From NCBI GenBank assembly GCA_965200175.1, contig OZ241345.1, positions 558,001 to 622,000 of the forward strand: a stretch of 64,000 nt of DNA, read 5' to 3'. Numbering within the stretch: the stretch's first letter is position 1; the number at the start of each line of letters is the position of its first letter. The notes beneath the pieces were generated by a model. That model saw only the letters and a list, made by a program, of their open reading frames with translations, was not told where the DNA came from and ran no database searches. This DNA is from Azophilus sp026709365 (GTDB taxonomy: Bacteria > Pseudomonadota > Gammaproteobacteria > Pseudomonadales > Azotimanducaceae). Shown here piece by piece: positions 30,507 to 39,313 of the stretch. The translations under genes and the position numbers were made by a program.

Positions 30507-30559
30507 CTGCTTCCCGTTCGCCCAACGAGGACGCCCGGACGGCAAGCCCAATCAGGCCA

Positions 30560-32260
30560 ATGGAGTTCCTTCGACGCCAATTCGGCAATGCCGATGCCCT
30601 GCCGCAACTGGTCGCCCTCGCCATCGCCAGCGGCGTTCTCACCGCCTTGGTCATAATGGCCTTCCACCTGCTCATCGACTACCCCTTGACCCTATGGCTG
30701 GGCGGCGCGGAGGCTTTTGAAACCCTAGGGTACCTGCAAAGGGCTTCGCTGCCGCTGGCAGGCGCCATTGCCATCGGATTGGCGATGAGCCTGCTCAGCC
30801 GCAAACAGCGCCGAGTCGGCGTGCCTCATGTCATGGCCTGCCTGGGCGAGCGCCGCGGAAGGCTGCCCGCCAGCAACGCCGCCGTGCAGTTCCTCGGCGG
30901 CGCGGCCGCACTGCTTTCCGGTCAATCCGGCGGACGGGAAGGTCCGGCCATACATTTGGGCGCCGCCGCCGCCAGCCAGCTCGGCCAATGGCTGCGGCTG
31001 CCCAATGACGCAATGAGAACGCTGGTCGCCTGCGGAACCGCCGCCGCCTTGGCCAGTTCCTTCAACACGCCCATCGCCGGCGTCATCTTTGCCATGGAAG
31101 TGGTGATGATGGAGTACACCATCGCCAACTTCCTGCCCGTGATCATCGCCGCGGTGGCGGCTTCGCTCACCATCGATGCCTTGTTGGGCAGCCAAGCGCC
31201 GTTAAGCGTCGCATTGATCGACGTGCAATCGCTCCCCGAGGTGCCGCAGATCATTCTAACGGGCTTGGCCATCGGGTGCCTGGCGGCGGGCTTCAACCTG
31301 CTGATCAAGCAGTTCGCGCGCTTGGACCCTTGGCCGTTCCTCGCCAAGGCCACGCTCGCCGGAGGCTTGACCGGCTTGGCCGCGTTGGCGGCGCCCGGCG
31401 TAATGGGCATCGGCTACGACACGCTGGGCAGTGCCATGCTCGGTGAATTGGCAACCGGGTCGCTCCTCGCCCTTGCGCTGCTCAAGCTGGTGACCAGCGC
31501 GGCAGCCTTCGGGCTGGGGTTGCCGGTCGGCTTGATCGGACCGGCGCTGGTCATCGGCGGCTGCGCCGGCGGCGCCATCGGCGGGTTCGGAAACGCCTCG
31601 GCAAGCGACGCCTCGATTCAAGCGTTCTACGTCATGCTGGGCATGGCGGCGATGATGGCGGCGGTGCTGCGGGCGCCCTTGGCGGCGCTGCTGACCGTGG
31701 TTGAGATGACCCTGAACGCCAACCTCATCCTGCCGGCCATGCTCATCATCGCGGTGGCCATGCTCACCGCCAACGAGGTCTTCAAGCACCGATCGCCGTT
31801 CCTCAACGCCGTGCGCGGCTTCGGCGTGGCCTATCCGCCCAATCCGGGGGCGTGGAAACGGACGCCGGCGCTCGCCGCGACGATCATGAATCCGAGCATC
31901 AAACGCCTGCCCTGGACCGCCGAACGCTCCCAGGCCGAGGCGCTGCTGGCCCGCAATCCCGCTTGGATTCTGCTGGAGGAGCCCTTCGGGGATTGTCCTG
32001 GATTGCTGAACGCGGCAGACTTGCGCACAGGCCTTGCCGAGGCGGCGGCGGGGGGCTCGCACATCGACCTTCGAGCGCTCCCTGGCGTGCGCAGGAACAT
32101 CTCGCAAGTCGATGCGGACGCCACCGTGGACGAAGCGGAGGCGCTGATCGGCGCAGGCGAACTGGCGGCGCTGGTCGTGTGCGCCGGAACCCCGGGGGCG
32201 GCGCCGGGCGGCGTCATCACGGAGCGAGAGATCGACCGCTACCGCGCCCTGTCCTCTTGA
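30560..32260 (+). CDS. ClC-family chloride channel/antiporter
   Basis: 566 residues with about ten to twelve hydrophobic helices. The selectivity regions are RRVGVPHVMA (variant of GSGIP), GGREGPAIHLGAA with the external gating glutamate, and GLPVGLIGPALVIGGCAGG. The C-terminal 150 residues after FKHRSPFLNAV form a CBS-like cytoplasmic domain, but only a partial pair is evident. The gating glutamate suggests H+/Cl- exchange, while the weak intracellular proton glutamate position was not verified. It is followed by hemJ after 19 bases and hemL after that. Confidence 0.9.
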   Translation: MEFLRRQFGNADALPQLVALAIASGVLTALVIMAFHLLIDYPLTLWLGGAEAFETLGYLQRASLPLAGAIAIGLAMSLLSRKQRRVGVPHVMACLGERRGRLPASNAAVQFLGGAAALLSGQSGGREGPAIHLGAAAASQLGQWLRLPNDAMRTLVACGTAAALASSFNTPIAGVIFAMEVVMMEYTIANFLPVIIAAVAASLTIDALLGSQAPLSVALIDVQSLPEVPQIILTGLAIGCLAAGFNLLIKQFARLDPWPFLAKATLAGGLTGLAALAAPGVMGIGYDTLGSAMLGELATGSLLALALLKLVTSAAAFGLGLPVGLIGPALVIGGCAGGAIGGFGNASASDASIQAFYVMLGMAAMMAAVLRAPLAALLTVVEMTLNANLILPAMLIIAVAMLTANEVFKHRSPFLNAVRGFGVAYPPNPGAWKRTPALAATIMNPSIKRLPWTAERSQAEALLARNPAWILLEEPFGDCPGLLNAADLRTGLAEAAAGGSHIDLRALPGVRRNISQVDADATVDEAEALIGAGELAALVVCAGTPGAAPGGVITEREIDRYRALSS

Positions 32261-32279
32261 ACTGCGGAGAGACCAACCA

Positions 32280-32711
32280 TTGAATGCGATGCTCTGGACC
32301 AAGGCCGCGCACCTGATCGCCATGGTGTGCTGGTTCGCCGGCCTGTTTTACCTGCCGCGCCTGTTCATCTACCACGCCGCCGCCACCGACGCCCCCAGCC
32401 GGGAGCGCTTCGAGGTCATGGAGGCGAAGCTCTACCGGATCATCATGAATCCGGCGATGGTCGCCACGTTGGCGTTCGGCATCTGGCTGCTCATCGAAAC
32501 TTGGAGCGCCCACGCTGCCAGCCTCTGGCTCTGGATCAAGGTGGCGCTGGTGATCGGACTGGTCGGCCACCACCACATTTGCCGGCGCATCATGCGCAAC
32601 CTGGCGACCGGGGAGCAGCCCGCAAGCGACCGCTTTCTGCGCCTGTTCAACGAGGTGCCCACCATCGCCCTGGTGCTGATCATCGTTCTCGCCGTCTTCA
32701 AGCCATTTTGA
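32280..32711 (+). CDS. hemJ: Protoporphyrinogen IX oxidase HemJ
   Basis: 143 residues with four hydrophobic helices. Family signature: LWTKAAHLIAMVCWFAGLFY followed by LPRLFIYHA, with conserved His near the N-terminus and HHHICRR later. HemJ oxidises protoporphyrinogen to protoporphyrin in bacteria lacking HemG/HemY. TTG at 32280 has GGAGAG at a good distance; ATG at 32289 is the alternative and aligns with many homologues. hemL follows after 11 bases, so two heme-pathway steps are encoded together. Confidence 0.9.
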   Translation: MNAMLWTKAAHLIAMVCWFAGLFYLPRLFIYHAAATDAPSRERFEVMEAKLYRIIMNPAMVATLAFGIWLLIETWSAHAASLWLWIKVALVIGLVGHHHICRRIMRNLATGEQPASDRFLRLFNEVPTIALVLIIVLAVFKPF

Positions 32712-32722
32712 GTGTGACCCTT

Positions 32723-34006
32723 ATGACAAGAGCCGAGTCCCAGCAACTGATCGACCGCGCCCAACGCACACTGGTCGGCGGAGTCAACTCGCCGGTGCGC
32801 GCCTTCAAGGGGGTCGGCGGGCATCCCGTCTTCTTCCGTTCCGGTCAAGGCGCGTGGCTTGAAGACGTGGACGGCAATCGCTACATCGACTACGTCTCCT
32901 CTTGGGGGCCGATGATTCTCGGCCACGGCGACCCCCGGGTGGTGGCAGCCGTCCGGGCGCAGGCGCAGCAGGCGCTTGGCTTCGGCGCGCCGACGGAGCT
33001 GGAGATTGAACTGGCCGAACTGATCGTCGAGCGGATGCCGGGCATCGACAAGGTGCGCCTGGTGAACTCCGGCACCGAGGCCACCATGACCGCCATACGG
33101 CTCGCTAGGGGCTTCACCGGCCGCGACCTGATCGTCAAGTTCGAAGGCTGCTACCACGGCCACTCCGACGCGCTGCTGGCCAAGGCGGGTTCCGGCCTGC
33201 TGACTTTGGGCATCCCCAATTCGCCGGGCGTGCCCGAGGCGGTCGCGGCCCGAACCCTGACGCTGCCCTTCAACGATGCGGCGGCGGTGCGCGAGGCCTA
33301 TGCCGCCTATCCGCAGCAAATCGCCGGCCTGATCGTCGAGCCCGTGGCCGGCAACATGGGCTGCATCGCGCCACAGCCCGGCTTTCTGGAAGCCCTGCGC
33401 GAAGTCACCGCAAGCGATGGCAGCCTGCTGATCTTCGATGAGGTGATGACCGGCTTCCGCGTCGCCTTGGGCGGTGCCCAAGGCCGGTACGGCATAACAG
33501 CCGACCTCACCACCCTCGGCAAGATCATCGGCGGCGGATTGCCGGTCGGCGCGCTGGGCGGTCGAGCGGACATCATGGACCGGCTGGCGCCGCTCGGCGA
33601 CATCTACCAAGCCGGCACGTTGTCCGGCAATCCGCTGGCGGCCGCCGCCGGCATCGCCACCTTGCGAGCGCTGGACGAAGGCTTCTTTGCCGATCTCGAG
33701 CGGCGCACCGCGTTTCTGGCCACCGAACTGCAAGCCCTGGCCGGCAAGCACGGACGATCCATGACGGTCAATCACGTCTGCGGGATGCTGAGCCTGTTCT
33801 TCGACGCCCCGCAGCCGGTCACCGCCTTCGAGCATGTGGCCAACGCCAACAGCGACGCCTTCGCCCGCTTCTTCCACGCCATGCTTGACCGGGGCGTGTA
33901 CTTGGCGCCGAGCGCTTTTGAAGCCGCGTTTCTGGGCGCGCAGCACACCGAGGACGTTCTCGACGCCACCCTGACCGCCGCCGACGGCGCACTGCAGCAG
34001 TTGTGA
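32723..34006 (+). CDS. hemL: Glutamate-1-semialdehyde 2,1-aminomutase
   Basis: 427 residues from ATG at 32723 (MTRAESQQLIDRAQRTLVGG). The upstream extension of the frame overlaps hemJ and is not coding. It converts glutamate-1-semialdehyde to 5-aminolevulinate using PLP. The PLP lysine is in TTLGKIIGGGLPVGALGG, and SGTEATMTAIRLAR, YHGHSD and IFDEVMTGFR are intact. The product starts the C5 heme route. The stop overlaps the next gene's GTG (GTGA). Confidence 0.97.
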   Translation: MTRAESQQLIDRAQRTLVGGVNSPVRAFKGVGGHPVFFRSGQGAWLEDVDGNRYIDYVSSWGPMILGHGDPRVVAAVRAQAQQALGFGAPTELEIELAELIVERMPGIDKVRLVNSGTEATMTAIRLARGFTGRDLIVKFEGCYHGHSDALLAKAGSGLLTLGIPNSPGVPEAVAARTLTLPFNDAAAVREAYAAYPQQIAGLIVEPVAGNMGCIAPQPGFLEALREVTASDGSLLIFDEVMTGFRVALGGAQGRYGITADLTTLGKIIGGGLPVGALGGRADIMDRLAPLGDIYQAGTLSGNPLAAAAGIATLRALDEGFFADLERRTAFLATELQALAGKHGRSMTVNHVCGMLSLFFDAPQPVTAFEHVANANSDAFARFFHAMLDRGVYLAPSAFEAAFLGAQHTEDVLDATLTAADGALQQL

Positions 34007-35028
34007 GCGCTGGCCGTCCGGGTGGGCGGCCCCCGCTCATCTACGACGTTTACGGCGTCGGCAATGCCTTGGTCGATATGGAGTATCGCGTGGATGACGC
34101 CTTCCTGGCTCGGCACGGCGTCGCCAAGGGCCACATGACCTTGGTGGAGGAGGCGTTCCTGCACCGTCTGCAGGCAGACCTCTCCGAACGCCCGCACGAG
34201 CGCATGAGCGGCGGCTCGGCTGCCAACACCATCATGGCGATCCAAGGCTTCGGCGGCAGCGCCCTGTACTCCTGCAAGGTGGCGACCGACGACGTGGGCC
34301 GGCACTTTCTGGACGACTTGGCCGACGCCGGCGTAGCCACCAATGCCAACGCCGGGAACTCCGACGGCCTGACCGGACGCTGCATCGTCCTGGTCACGGA
34401 CGATGCGGAACGCTCCATGAACACCTTTCTCGGCGTCTCGCGAAGCCTGGGCACCGCCGAGATCGATGAAGCGGCCTTGGCCGACGCGGGAGCGCTGTAC
34501 ATCGAAGGCTACCTCAGCGCCCAGCCGCTGGGGCTCAGGGCCGCAGTGCGCACCCGCGAACTCGCCGACGGCCTAGCCGTTCCCGCCGCCGTCAGCCTGT
34601 CCGATCCCAGCATGGTGAGGTTCTTCCGAGACGAGCTCGAACGCTTGCTTGGCGACGGCGTCCACTGGCTGTTCTGCAACGAGGAGGAAGCCCTGACTTG
34701 GGCGCGCACCGATCGGCTGGACTTGGCCATCGCCGAGCTCAAGGACATCGGCCGCGCCTGCTTCATCACCTTGGGCAGCCGCGGCAGCATCAGCGTGGCC
34801 AACGGCAGCTGCCGGGAAGTGGCGGGCCTCAAAGTCGAAGCCATCGACACCACCGGGGCCGGCGACATCTACGCCGGCGCCTGCCTGCACGGCCTGCGCA
34901 TCGGCATGGCGGAGCCACAGGCCGCCCGCTTCGGCAACTACGCTGCCGCAGCGCTGGTGCGGCAATACGGCGCAAGGTTGCGAACGACCGCCGACTACCG
35001 GCAACTGCTGCAAGGCTTCAAGCGCTAA
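34003..35028 (+). CDS. PfkB-family kinase, adenosine kinase-like
   Basis: 341 residues. N-terminal substrate half contains YGVGNALVDMEYRV and SGGSAANTIMAIQGFGG. The C-terminal ATP site has ITLGSRGSISVANG and the PfkB signature DTTGAGDIYAGACLHGLR with the catalytic Asp. Homologues of this type are annotated as adenosine or inosine-guanosine kinases, sometimes as sugar kinases; the substrate cannot be fixed by sequence alone. It overlaps hemL by four bases and is therefore probably translated with it. Confidence 0.9.
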   Translation: MSAGRPGGRPPLIYDVYGVGNALVDMEYRVDDAFLARHGVAKGHMTLVEEAFLHRLQADLSERPHERMSGGSAANTIMAIQGFGGSALYSCKVATDDVGRHFLDDLADAGVATNANAGNSDGLTGRCIVLVTDDAERSMNTFLGVSRSLGTAEIDEAALADAGALYIEGYLSAQPLGLRAAVRTRELADGLAVPAAVSLSDPSMVRFFRDELERLLGDGVHWLFCNEEEALTWARTDRLDLAIAELKDIGRACFITLGSRGSISVANGSCREVAGLKVEAIDTTGAGDIYAGACLHGLRIGMAEPQAARFGNYAAAALVRQYGARLRTTADYRQLLQGFKR

Positions 35029-35049
35029 AGCCCAGTTTGCGTGCCCTGC

Positions 35050-35293
35050 GGTGAAGTTAAGCGGTCACTCAACCTGATCCGTCGATCCGCCCGTGCCAGC
35101 ACTCGTTGGTCGTGGGTCACAGCAATACAGCAATAATGGTAGCGCCTGTCGCCATGAGGTTGTCGAATACTTGACGCTGCAAGCCCTCATCCAGGTGCGC
35201 AGTGCCCTCGTCCATCAGGATCAGCGCCGGGCGGCGGTAAAGAGGACCGGAGATCGGCTTCGACAGCAGCAGCGGCGGCTGCCATGGGGAGGC
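35050..35293 (-). pseudogene. Frameshifted ATPase-domain remnant of a C39/RaxB-type ABC exporter
   Basis: The minus strand encodes LYRRPALILMDEGTAHLDE (Walker B and D-loop region, about 35239-35185) and then QRQVFDNLMATGATIIAV. The expected continuation THDQRVLARADRRIRLSD is in the next frame. The shift is explained by a tandem duplication of ATTGCTGT (35119-35126 and 35127-35134): deleting one copy restores TIIAVTHDQRV. Upstream of LYRRP only a garbled trace of the ABC signature region is left, and no membrane or C39 domain. DEGTAHLD is typical of bacteriocin exporters, the same class as the gene at 1-1052. Confidence 0.75.
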
Positions 35294-35371
35294 GCTGAAG
35301 CGGGCAAGCGCCTCAGCAAGGAACAACGGCAGCGATGGCGCGGCCTTCGAACCTTCCGATGGCAAAACGGA

Positions 35372-36580
35372 CTAGGACTTGGGCAGTAAGTACACGCGGA
35401 AGGGATTCAACTCCCACCCGAAACCATCGAACTTCAGTAGGGTGTCCATGCCAATGAGGCCCGAACGACCGTATGGCCTCTCTTCAGGCGACGCCGTAAG
35501 CAGGTCGGTTTCCGAGTCCGCAACGCATAGGGCTTCGAAATCCGGATGGGAACCGAAGCTAAAGCGCTTGCCGCCCATGCGCCGGATGAAGCTGTCACGG
35601 CAATGGGTCAGGTTGGCACCGGTGTCCAGCAACACGTCAATCGGCGCACCATCAGGAGCTTGAACGCGAACGACGGGCGCCGTTCCGTTTCTCAGCCCAA
35701 CTTGGTCCAGTTGCACGCCTTCGCCACATGGCCCGAGACGACCCAAGTGAAGCACGCTGTTGGCCCAATCAAAGCAAATCCGGGGATAGCGGAACAGCAC
35801 ACTGTTTCCTACTATCGCCATGTTCTGGAACGAGTCGTTGACATCCCTGACCGCCAATGCCGGAATCCGCGCCTCAACTAGGGATCCCAAAGTGAATTGA
35901 CCCAGCACGGCAGATTGAAGAACGTCCTGCGCTCCCGAATACCACGAGGCAGCGTATGGCTCGCCAAGCGGCAAATAGGCTTCCGCCAATCCATCCAGGT
36001 CACTTCGAAATGTGATGGTGTATGCTCCAGTATCGAGCACTCCCCATAAGCGCACGTCACCCAACTCAACCAAGGTCCAAGGCCTGTGATCACCATGGTC
36101 CTTCGCGTGCAGGAAGCTCAACTCCACCTCTTGGGGGGAGTGATCCGGCGGTGTAGGTATATCCGACAAGTACGGCCTACGGACATCAACCCATCGTTCC
36201 AGTGCGGCGCACAGGCCTTGCTCCCATGAGTCTAAGCAGCCCCATTGCCCCATGACCTCCATGTCCGCTTTGGTCTTGCCGAGATACCAAGCGATATAGC
36301 CGATGTCGGCGCAGTCACCCGTCGGGCAGTAGTTGTTCATGAGCCACTCGCGCAACCCGGTCCGCCGCACATGGTCAACCAGCTGTCCGTGCGCAGACCA
36401 AGCGCCGGCGAAATCACCGTTGCGAGCCCTTGCGTTATAGGCGCGCAGCAATTGATGAGCGGTGTGAACCGCCTCATCCCGAGGGGCGCAGGTGATGGCA
36501 CTTTGAAGGCATCCGCCACACATAACGACGGCAATGGCAAAACAGGCCCAGCGGAAAGCCCCAGCGACACGCGTAAGCAA
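35372..36580 (-). CDS. Secreted bilobal pepsin/retropepsin-like aspartic protease
   Basis: About 402 residues from TTG at 36580; GTG at 36673 is possible but adds a W-rich segment with a poor ribosome site. A signal sequence (FRWACFAIAVVMCGGCLQSA) is followed by an Ala- and Cys-rich helical domain of about 140 residues with four cysteines (YCPTGDC; WGC...GLC). Two protease lobes follow, each with DTGA: GVLDTGAYTITF (about 183) and DVLLDTGANLTHC (about 319). Each lobe also has the downstream hydrophobic-hydrophobic-Gly motif (AIVGNSVLF; GLIGMDTLL). Both catalytic Asp are thus on one chain. Function unknown; probably periplasmic or lipid-anchored (imperfect lipobox CGGC). Its neighbours are an exporter ATPase remnant and sfsA. 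Base composition is visibly lower in GC than the neighbours, hinting at transfer. Confidence 0.8.
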   Translation of the reverse strand: MLTRVAGAFRWACFAIAVVMCGGCLQSAITCAPRDEAVHTAHQLLRAYNARARNGDFAGAWSAHGQLVDHVRRTGLREWLMNNYCPTGDCADIGYIAWYLGKTKADMEVMGQWGCLDSWEQGLCAALERWVDVRRPYLSDIPTPPDHSPQEVELSFLHAKDHGDHRPWTLVELGDVRLWGVLDTGAYTITFRSDLDGLAEAYLPLGEPYAASWYSGAQDVLQSAVLGQFTLGSLVEARIPALAVRDVNDSFQNMAIVGNSVLFRYPRICFDWANSVLHLGRLGPCGEGVQLDQVGLRNGTAPVVRVQAPDGAPIDVLLDTGANLTHCRDSFIRRMGGKRFSFGSHPDFEALCVADSETDLLTASPEERPYGRSGLIGMDTLLKFDGFGWELNPFRVYLLPKS

Positions 36581-36679
36581 ATCTGTCGGGGCTTGAGCTC
36601 GGCGTAGGTTCAAGGGTTCACCGCAATCAACTCCCGCACTCCCCCGCCACCCCAAAAACCACCAATAAACCACCCTCTG

Positions 36680-36693
36680 TTTGTCAACACAAA
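36680..36693. promoter_or_regulatory. Operator-like palindrome upstream of the aspartic protease
   Basis: TTTGT-CAAC-ACAAA, lying in a short AT-rich gap between sfsA and the protease gene and covering a consensus TTGACA (minus strand, 36682-36687). No matching -10 was found at normal spacing. It resembles the palindrome near the right end of the window (TTTGT-ACAGT-ACAAA). Confidence 0.35.
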
Positions 36694-36731
36694 CTGAAAT
36701 TTAGTGGATTGAAAATAGATTTTCCGGATGT

Positions 36732-37451
36732 CTACTTCATCAGCGTACCAACAAACGGCAAGGGTCCATCAACGATGAGTGCCCGCGGCGAGGGCAGGCA
36801 GCGCCACGCATGGACCTCGACACCTTCAGCGATGGCTTGCCGTACCTGCTCGCCATAGGTGGGCTGAATGGCGTCGGCGGTGGTGGCGATGCGCACGCCG
36901 CCGTGCATGACGCAGAACATCAGCACCGCTCGGCATTGCAGCTCGGAGCGCACCCTGCGCAGCTCCTCAACATGCTTCAACGCCCGCGCGCTCGGCGCGT
37001 CGGGGAAAGCGCCGTAGCCATCGGCCAAACCCAAGGTGAGGCTCTTCAACTCCACGTAGCACTCGCCCTTCGCCGGATCGGTCAGCTTCAGGTCGAAGCG
37101 CCCCTGGCCGCCGGGAATGGCCGGTTCGCGCCGCAACGACGCATAGCCCGCCAGCGGCGGCATCAGCCCATCTTCGATCGCCGCCGCAACAACTTGGTTG
37201 GCGCGGGCGGTGTTGACGCACACCAGGTGCTCGCCCGAGGCCACCAATTCCAACGTGTGCCGGTACTTGCGCCGCGCATTGCCCGAATCCATGAGCCAGA
37301 CCCGGCTGCCCGGCTCGGAGCAGCCGGTCATGGCCCCGGTGTTGGGGCAGTGGGCGCGCAGCAGGCTGCCGTCCTTCAGCTCAACGTCGGCAAGAAAGCG
37401 TTTGTGGCGGCGCAATAGGCGGGCCTCGATCAACGGCGGCGAGTAGATCAC
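36732..37451 (-). CDS. sfsA: SfsA family protein
   Basis: 239 residues from GTG at 37451, which overlaps the aminotransferase stop (GTGA). Conserved SfsA features are HCPNTGAMTGCSEPGS, RRKYRHTLELV, NTARANQVV, GRFDLKL and CYVELKSLTL, with an N-terminal OB-like region and a nuclease-like core. SfsA was named for sugar fermentation stimulation and later linked to DNA binding; its biochemical job is still unclear. Pairing with an aminotransferase next to dksA is common in gammaproteobacteria. Confidence 0.95.
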   Translation of the reverse strand: MIYSPPLIEARLLRRHKRFLADVELKDGSLLRAHCPNTGAMTGCSEPGSRVWLMDSGNARRKYRHTLELVASGEHLVCVNTARANQVVAAAIEDGLMPPLAGYASLRREPAIPGGQGRFDLKLTDPAKGECYVELKSLTLGLADGYGAFPDAPSARALKHVEELRRVRSELQCRAVLMFCVMHGGVRIATTADAIQPTYGEQVRQAIAEGVEVHAWRCLPSPRALIVDGPLPFVGTLMK

Positions 37452-38656
37452 GCTTCGCCGCCCAAGCCGCCCCAAGCCTCAAGCGCCTTGCCAATCCGCT
37501 CCAGACCCAAGCCGATGGATTCATCGTCGGTGGTGTAGGCGAAGCGGACGAAGCGGTGCGCCTCCCGCTCGCCGAAGTCGATGCCCGGCGTGGCGGCCAC
37601 CTGGAACTCGTTGATCAGGCGCCAGCAGAACTCCTGGGAGTCCAAGCCCGAGCTGGAGACGTCCATGTAGAGGTAGAACGCCCCCTCCGCTGCGGCGGCA
37701 GCCCTCAACCCCAACGCCTCGAGGCCGCCGAGCAACTGTCGGCGGCGGGCGTCGAAGTGCCGCCGCCGCGCCTCGTGAATGGCCATGGCTTCCGGGGAAA
37801 ACGCCGCCAGAGCCGCCTGCTGTGCCACGCTGGAGGGCGAAATGAAGAGGTTCTGCGCCAACCGCTCCATCGGCGCCACCAGAACCTCCGGCACGACCAC
37901 CCAACCGAGGCGCCATCCGGTCATGCCGAAGTACTTGGAGAAGCTGTTCAACGCGATCAACTCATCATTGCCCCGCAGCCCGGTGTCGGCGGTGGGCGGC
38001 GGACCATAGGTCAGCCCTTGGTAGATCTCGTCGAGGATGAGGAAGCCCCCGGCCCGGTGGACAAAGCCGGCCACTTCGGCCAGCCGCGCGCGGTCCATGA
38101 CAGCGCCCGTGGGGTTGGCGGGCGAGGCGAGCAGCAGGCCGGCCGTGTTGGGGCGCCAAGCCGCTGCGAGGTCATCCACTTGAGGCAGGTAGCCTGCCGC
38201 CGCGCGCAGCGCCACCGGCTGGGCGGCGCCGCCGACAATGCGCGCAAAGGCGGCATTGCAGGGATAGCCGGGGTCGGTCACCAACAGGCCATCGCCCGGA
38301 TTGAGGAGCAGGGCGCTGAGCAGCAGCAGGCCGCCGCTGGCTCCCGCAGTCACGACGATGCGCTCGGCGGGGACCGCAACGCCAAGCCGTTCCCGGTAAT
38401 CCCGCGACACCGCCTCCCGCAGCGCCTCGGTGCCCAGCGCATGGGTATATTTGGTGTGCCCCTCCAGCAGCGCCCGACGACCCGCCTCAACGATGGGCTC
38501 GGCGGTGTTGAAGTCCGGCTCGCCCACCTCGAAATGCACCACTCGGCACCCCTGGGCCTCCAACTGGGCGGCCCGCTTCATCAGCTCCATGACCCGGAAC
38601 GGGGCGATTGACTTCAACCTGTCGGCAACCACGATCCTGTCTCCCTGCTCCTGCAT
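37448..38656 (-). CDS. PLP-dependent class I/II aminotransferase
   Basis: 402 residues from ATG at 38656; the frame extends 24 codons upstream without homology. Aspartate-aminotransferase fold: VEVGEPDF-type N-terminus (HFEVGEPDFNTAEPI), TAGASGGLLLLSALL, DPGYPCN, ASPANPTGAV, ILDEIYQGLTYG and the PLP lysine in NSFSKYFGMTGWRLGW. The substrate is uncertain; proteins at this locus are often annotated as aspartate/tyrosine or alanine-type aminotransferases. It is divergent from dksA and coupled to sfsA. Confidence 0.93.
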   Translation of the reverse strand: MQEQGDRIVVADRLKSIAPFRVMELMKRAAQLEAQGCRVVHFEVGEPDFNTAEPIVEAGRRALLEGHTKYTHALGTEALREAVSRDYRERLGVAVPAERIVVTAGASGGLLLLSALLLNPGDGLLVTDPGYPCNAAFARIVGGAAQPVALRAAAGYLPQVDDLAAAWRPNTAGLLLASPANPTGAVMDRARLAEVAGFVHRAGGFLILDEIYQGLTYGPPPTADTGLRGNDELIALNSFSKYFGMTGWRLGWVVVPEVLVAPMERLAQNLFISPSSVAQQAALAAFSPEAMAIHEARRRHFDARRRQLLGGLEALGLRAAAAAEGAFYLYMDVSSSGLDSQEFCWRLINEFQVAATPGIDFGEREAHRFVRFAYTTDDESIGLGLERIGKALEAWGGLGGEA

Positions 38657-38758
38657 GCCAAGCGCGTTGAACCCCCGCGCAGCGCCTGGCGAAGGGGATA
38701 AGCGCATTTTGGCTTTGCCGGAACGCATTTTCCATTGGCCAAGCGGTGCGGGTTTTGG

Positions 38759-38764
38759 TAGCTT
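38759..38764 (+). promoter_or_regulatory. Weak candidate promoter of dksA
   Basis: TAGCTT (38759-38764) with TTGGCC 18 bases upstream (38735-38740), about 80 bases before the dksA start, in the 189-base divergent gap. Both boxes deviate from consensus. Confidence 0.3.
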
Positions 38765-38845
38765 ACGCGCCCTTCAAACGGGAGCCTCCTGCGGTTCGCC
38801 ATGCCGACGGGGAGGCGGCGGCAATCAGCAAGGGGTCCAAAGCAC

Positions 38846-39304
38846 ATGGCAGAAGCAACCTCCCGGCGTCCCAGCGCCCGTGCCTTTGATTCCCCCTTCA
38901 CCAACTTCACGCCCTACCAGCCTGCGGCGGACGAGCCCTACATGAGTCCCCAGCAGCTGCAGCACTTTCGCGCCATCCTGACCCGCTGGCGCATGGACCT
39001 GATGGAGGAGGTGGATCGCACGGTCCACCACATGCAGGACGAGGCCACCAACTTCCCCGACCAAGTGGACCGCGCCACCCAGGAGGAGGAGTTCACGATC
39101 GAACTGCGCACCAGGGACCGGGAGCGCAAGCTGATCCGCAAGATCGACCAGACCATTGAGCTGGTCGATCAGCAGGACTACGGCTACTGCGACACCTGCG
39201 GCATGGAGATCGGGCTGCGGCGCCTTGAGGCTCGGCCCACCGCCACCCAGTGCGTTGACTGCAAATCCCTCGCGGAGATCAAGGAACGGCAACTGCACGG
39301 CTAA
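38846..39304 (+). CDS. dksA: RNA polymerase-binding transcription factor DksA
   Basis: 152 residues from ATG at 38846 (MAEATSRRPSARAF). It is the co-factor of ppGpp that acts in the polymerase secondary channel. The coiled-coil tip DxxDxA motif is intact (FPDQVDRATQEEE). The zinc finger has four cysteines: CDTCGMEIGLRRLEARPTAT then QCVDCK. Stable-RNA promoters in this window have GC-rich discriminators, consistent with DksA control. gluQ follows nine bases downstream, as in other gammaproteobacteria. Confidence 0.97.
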   Translation: MAEATSRRPSARAFDSPFTNFTPYQPAADEPYMSPQQLQHFRAILTRWRMDLMEEVDRTVHHMQDEATNFPDQVDRATQEEEFTIELRTRDRERKLIRKIDQTIELVDQQDYGYCDTCGMEIGLRRLEARPTATQCVDCKSLAEIKERQLHG

Positions 39305-39313
39305 AGCGCCCTC

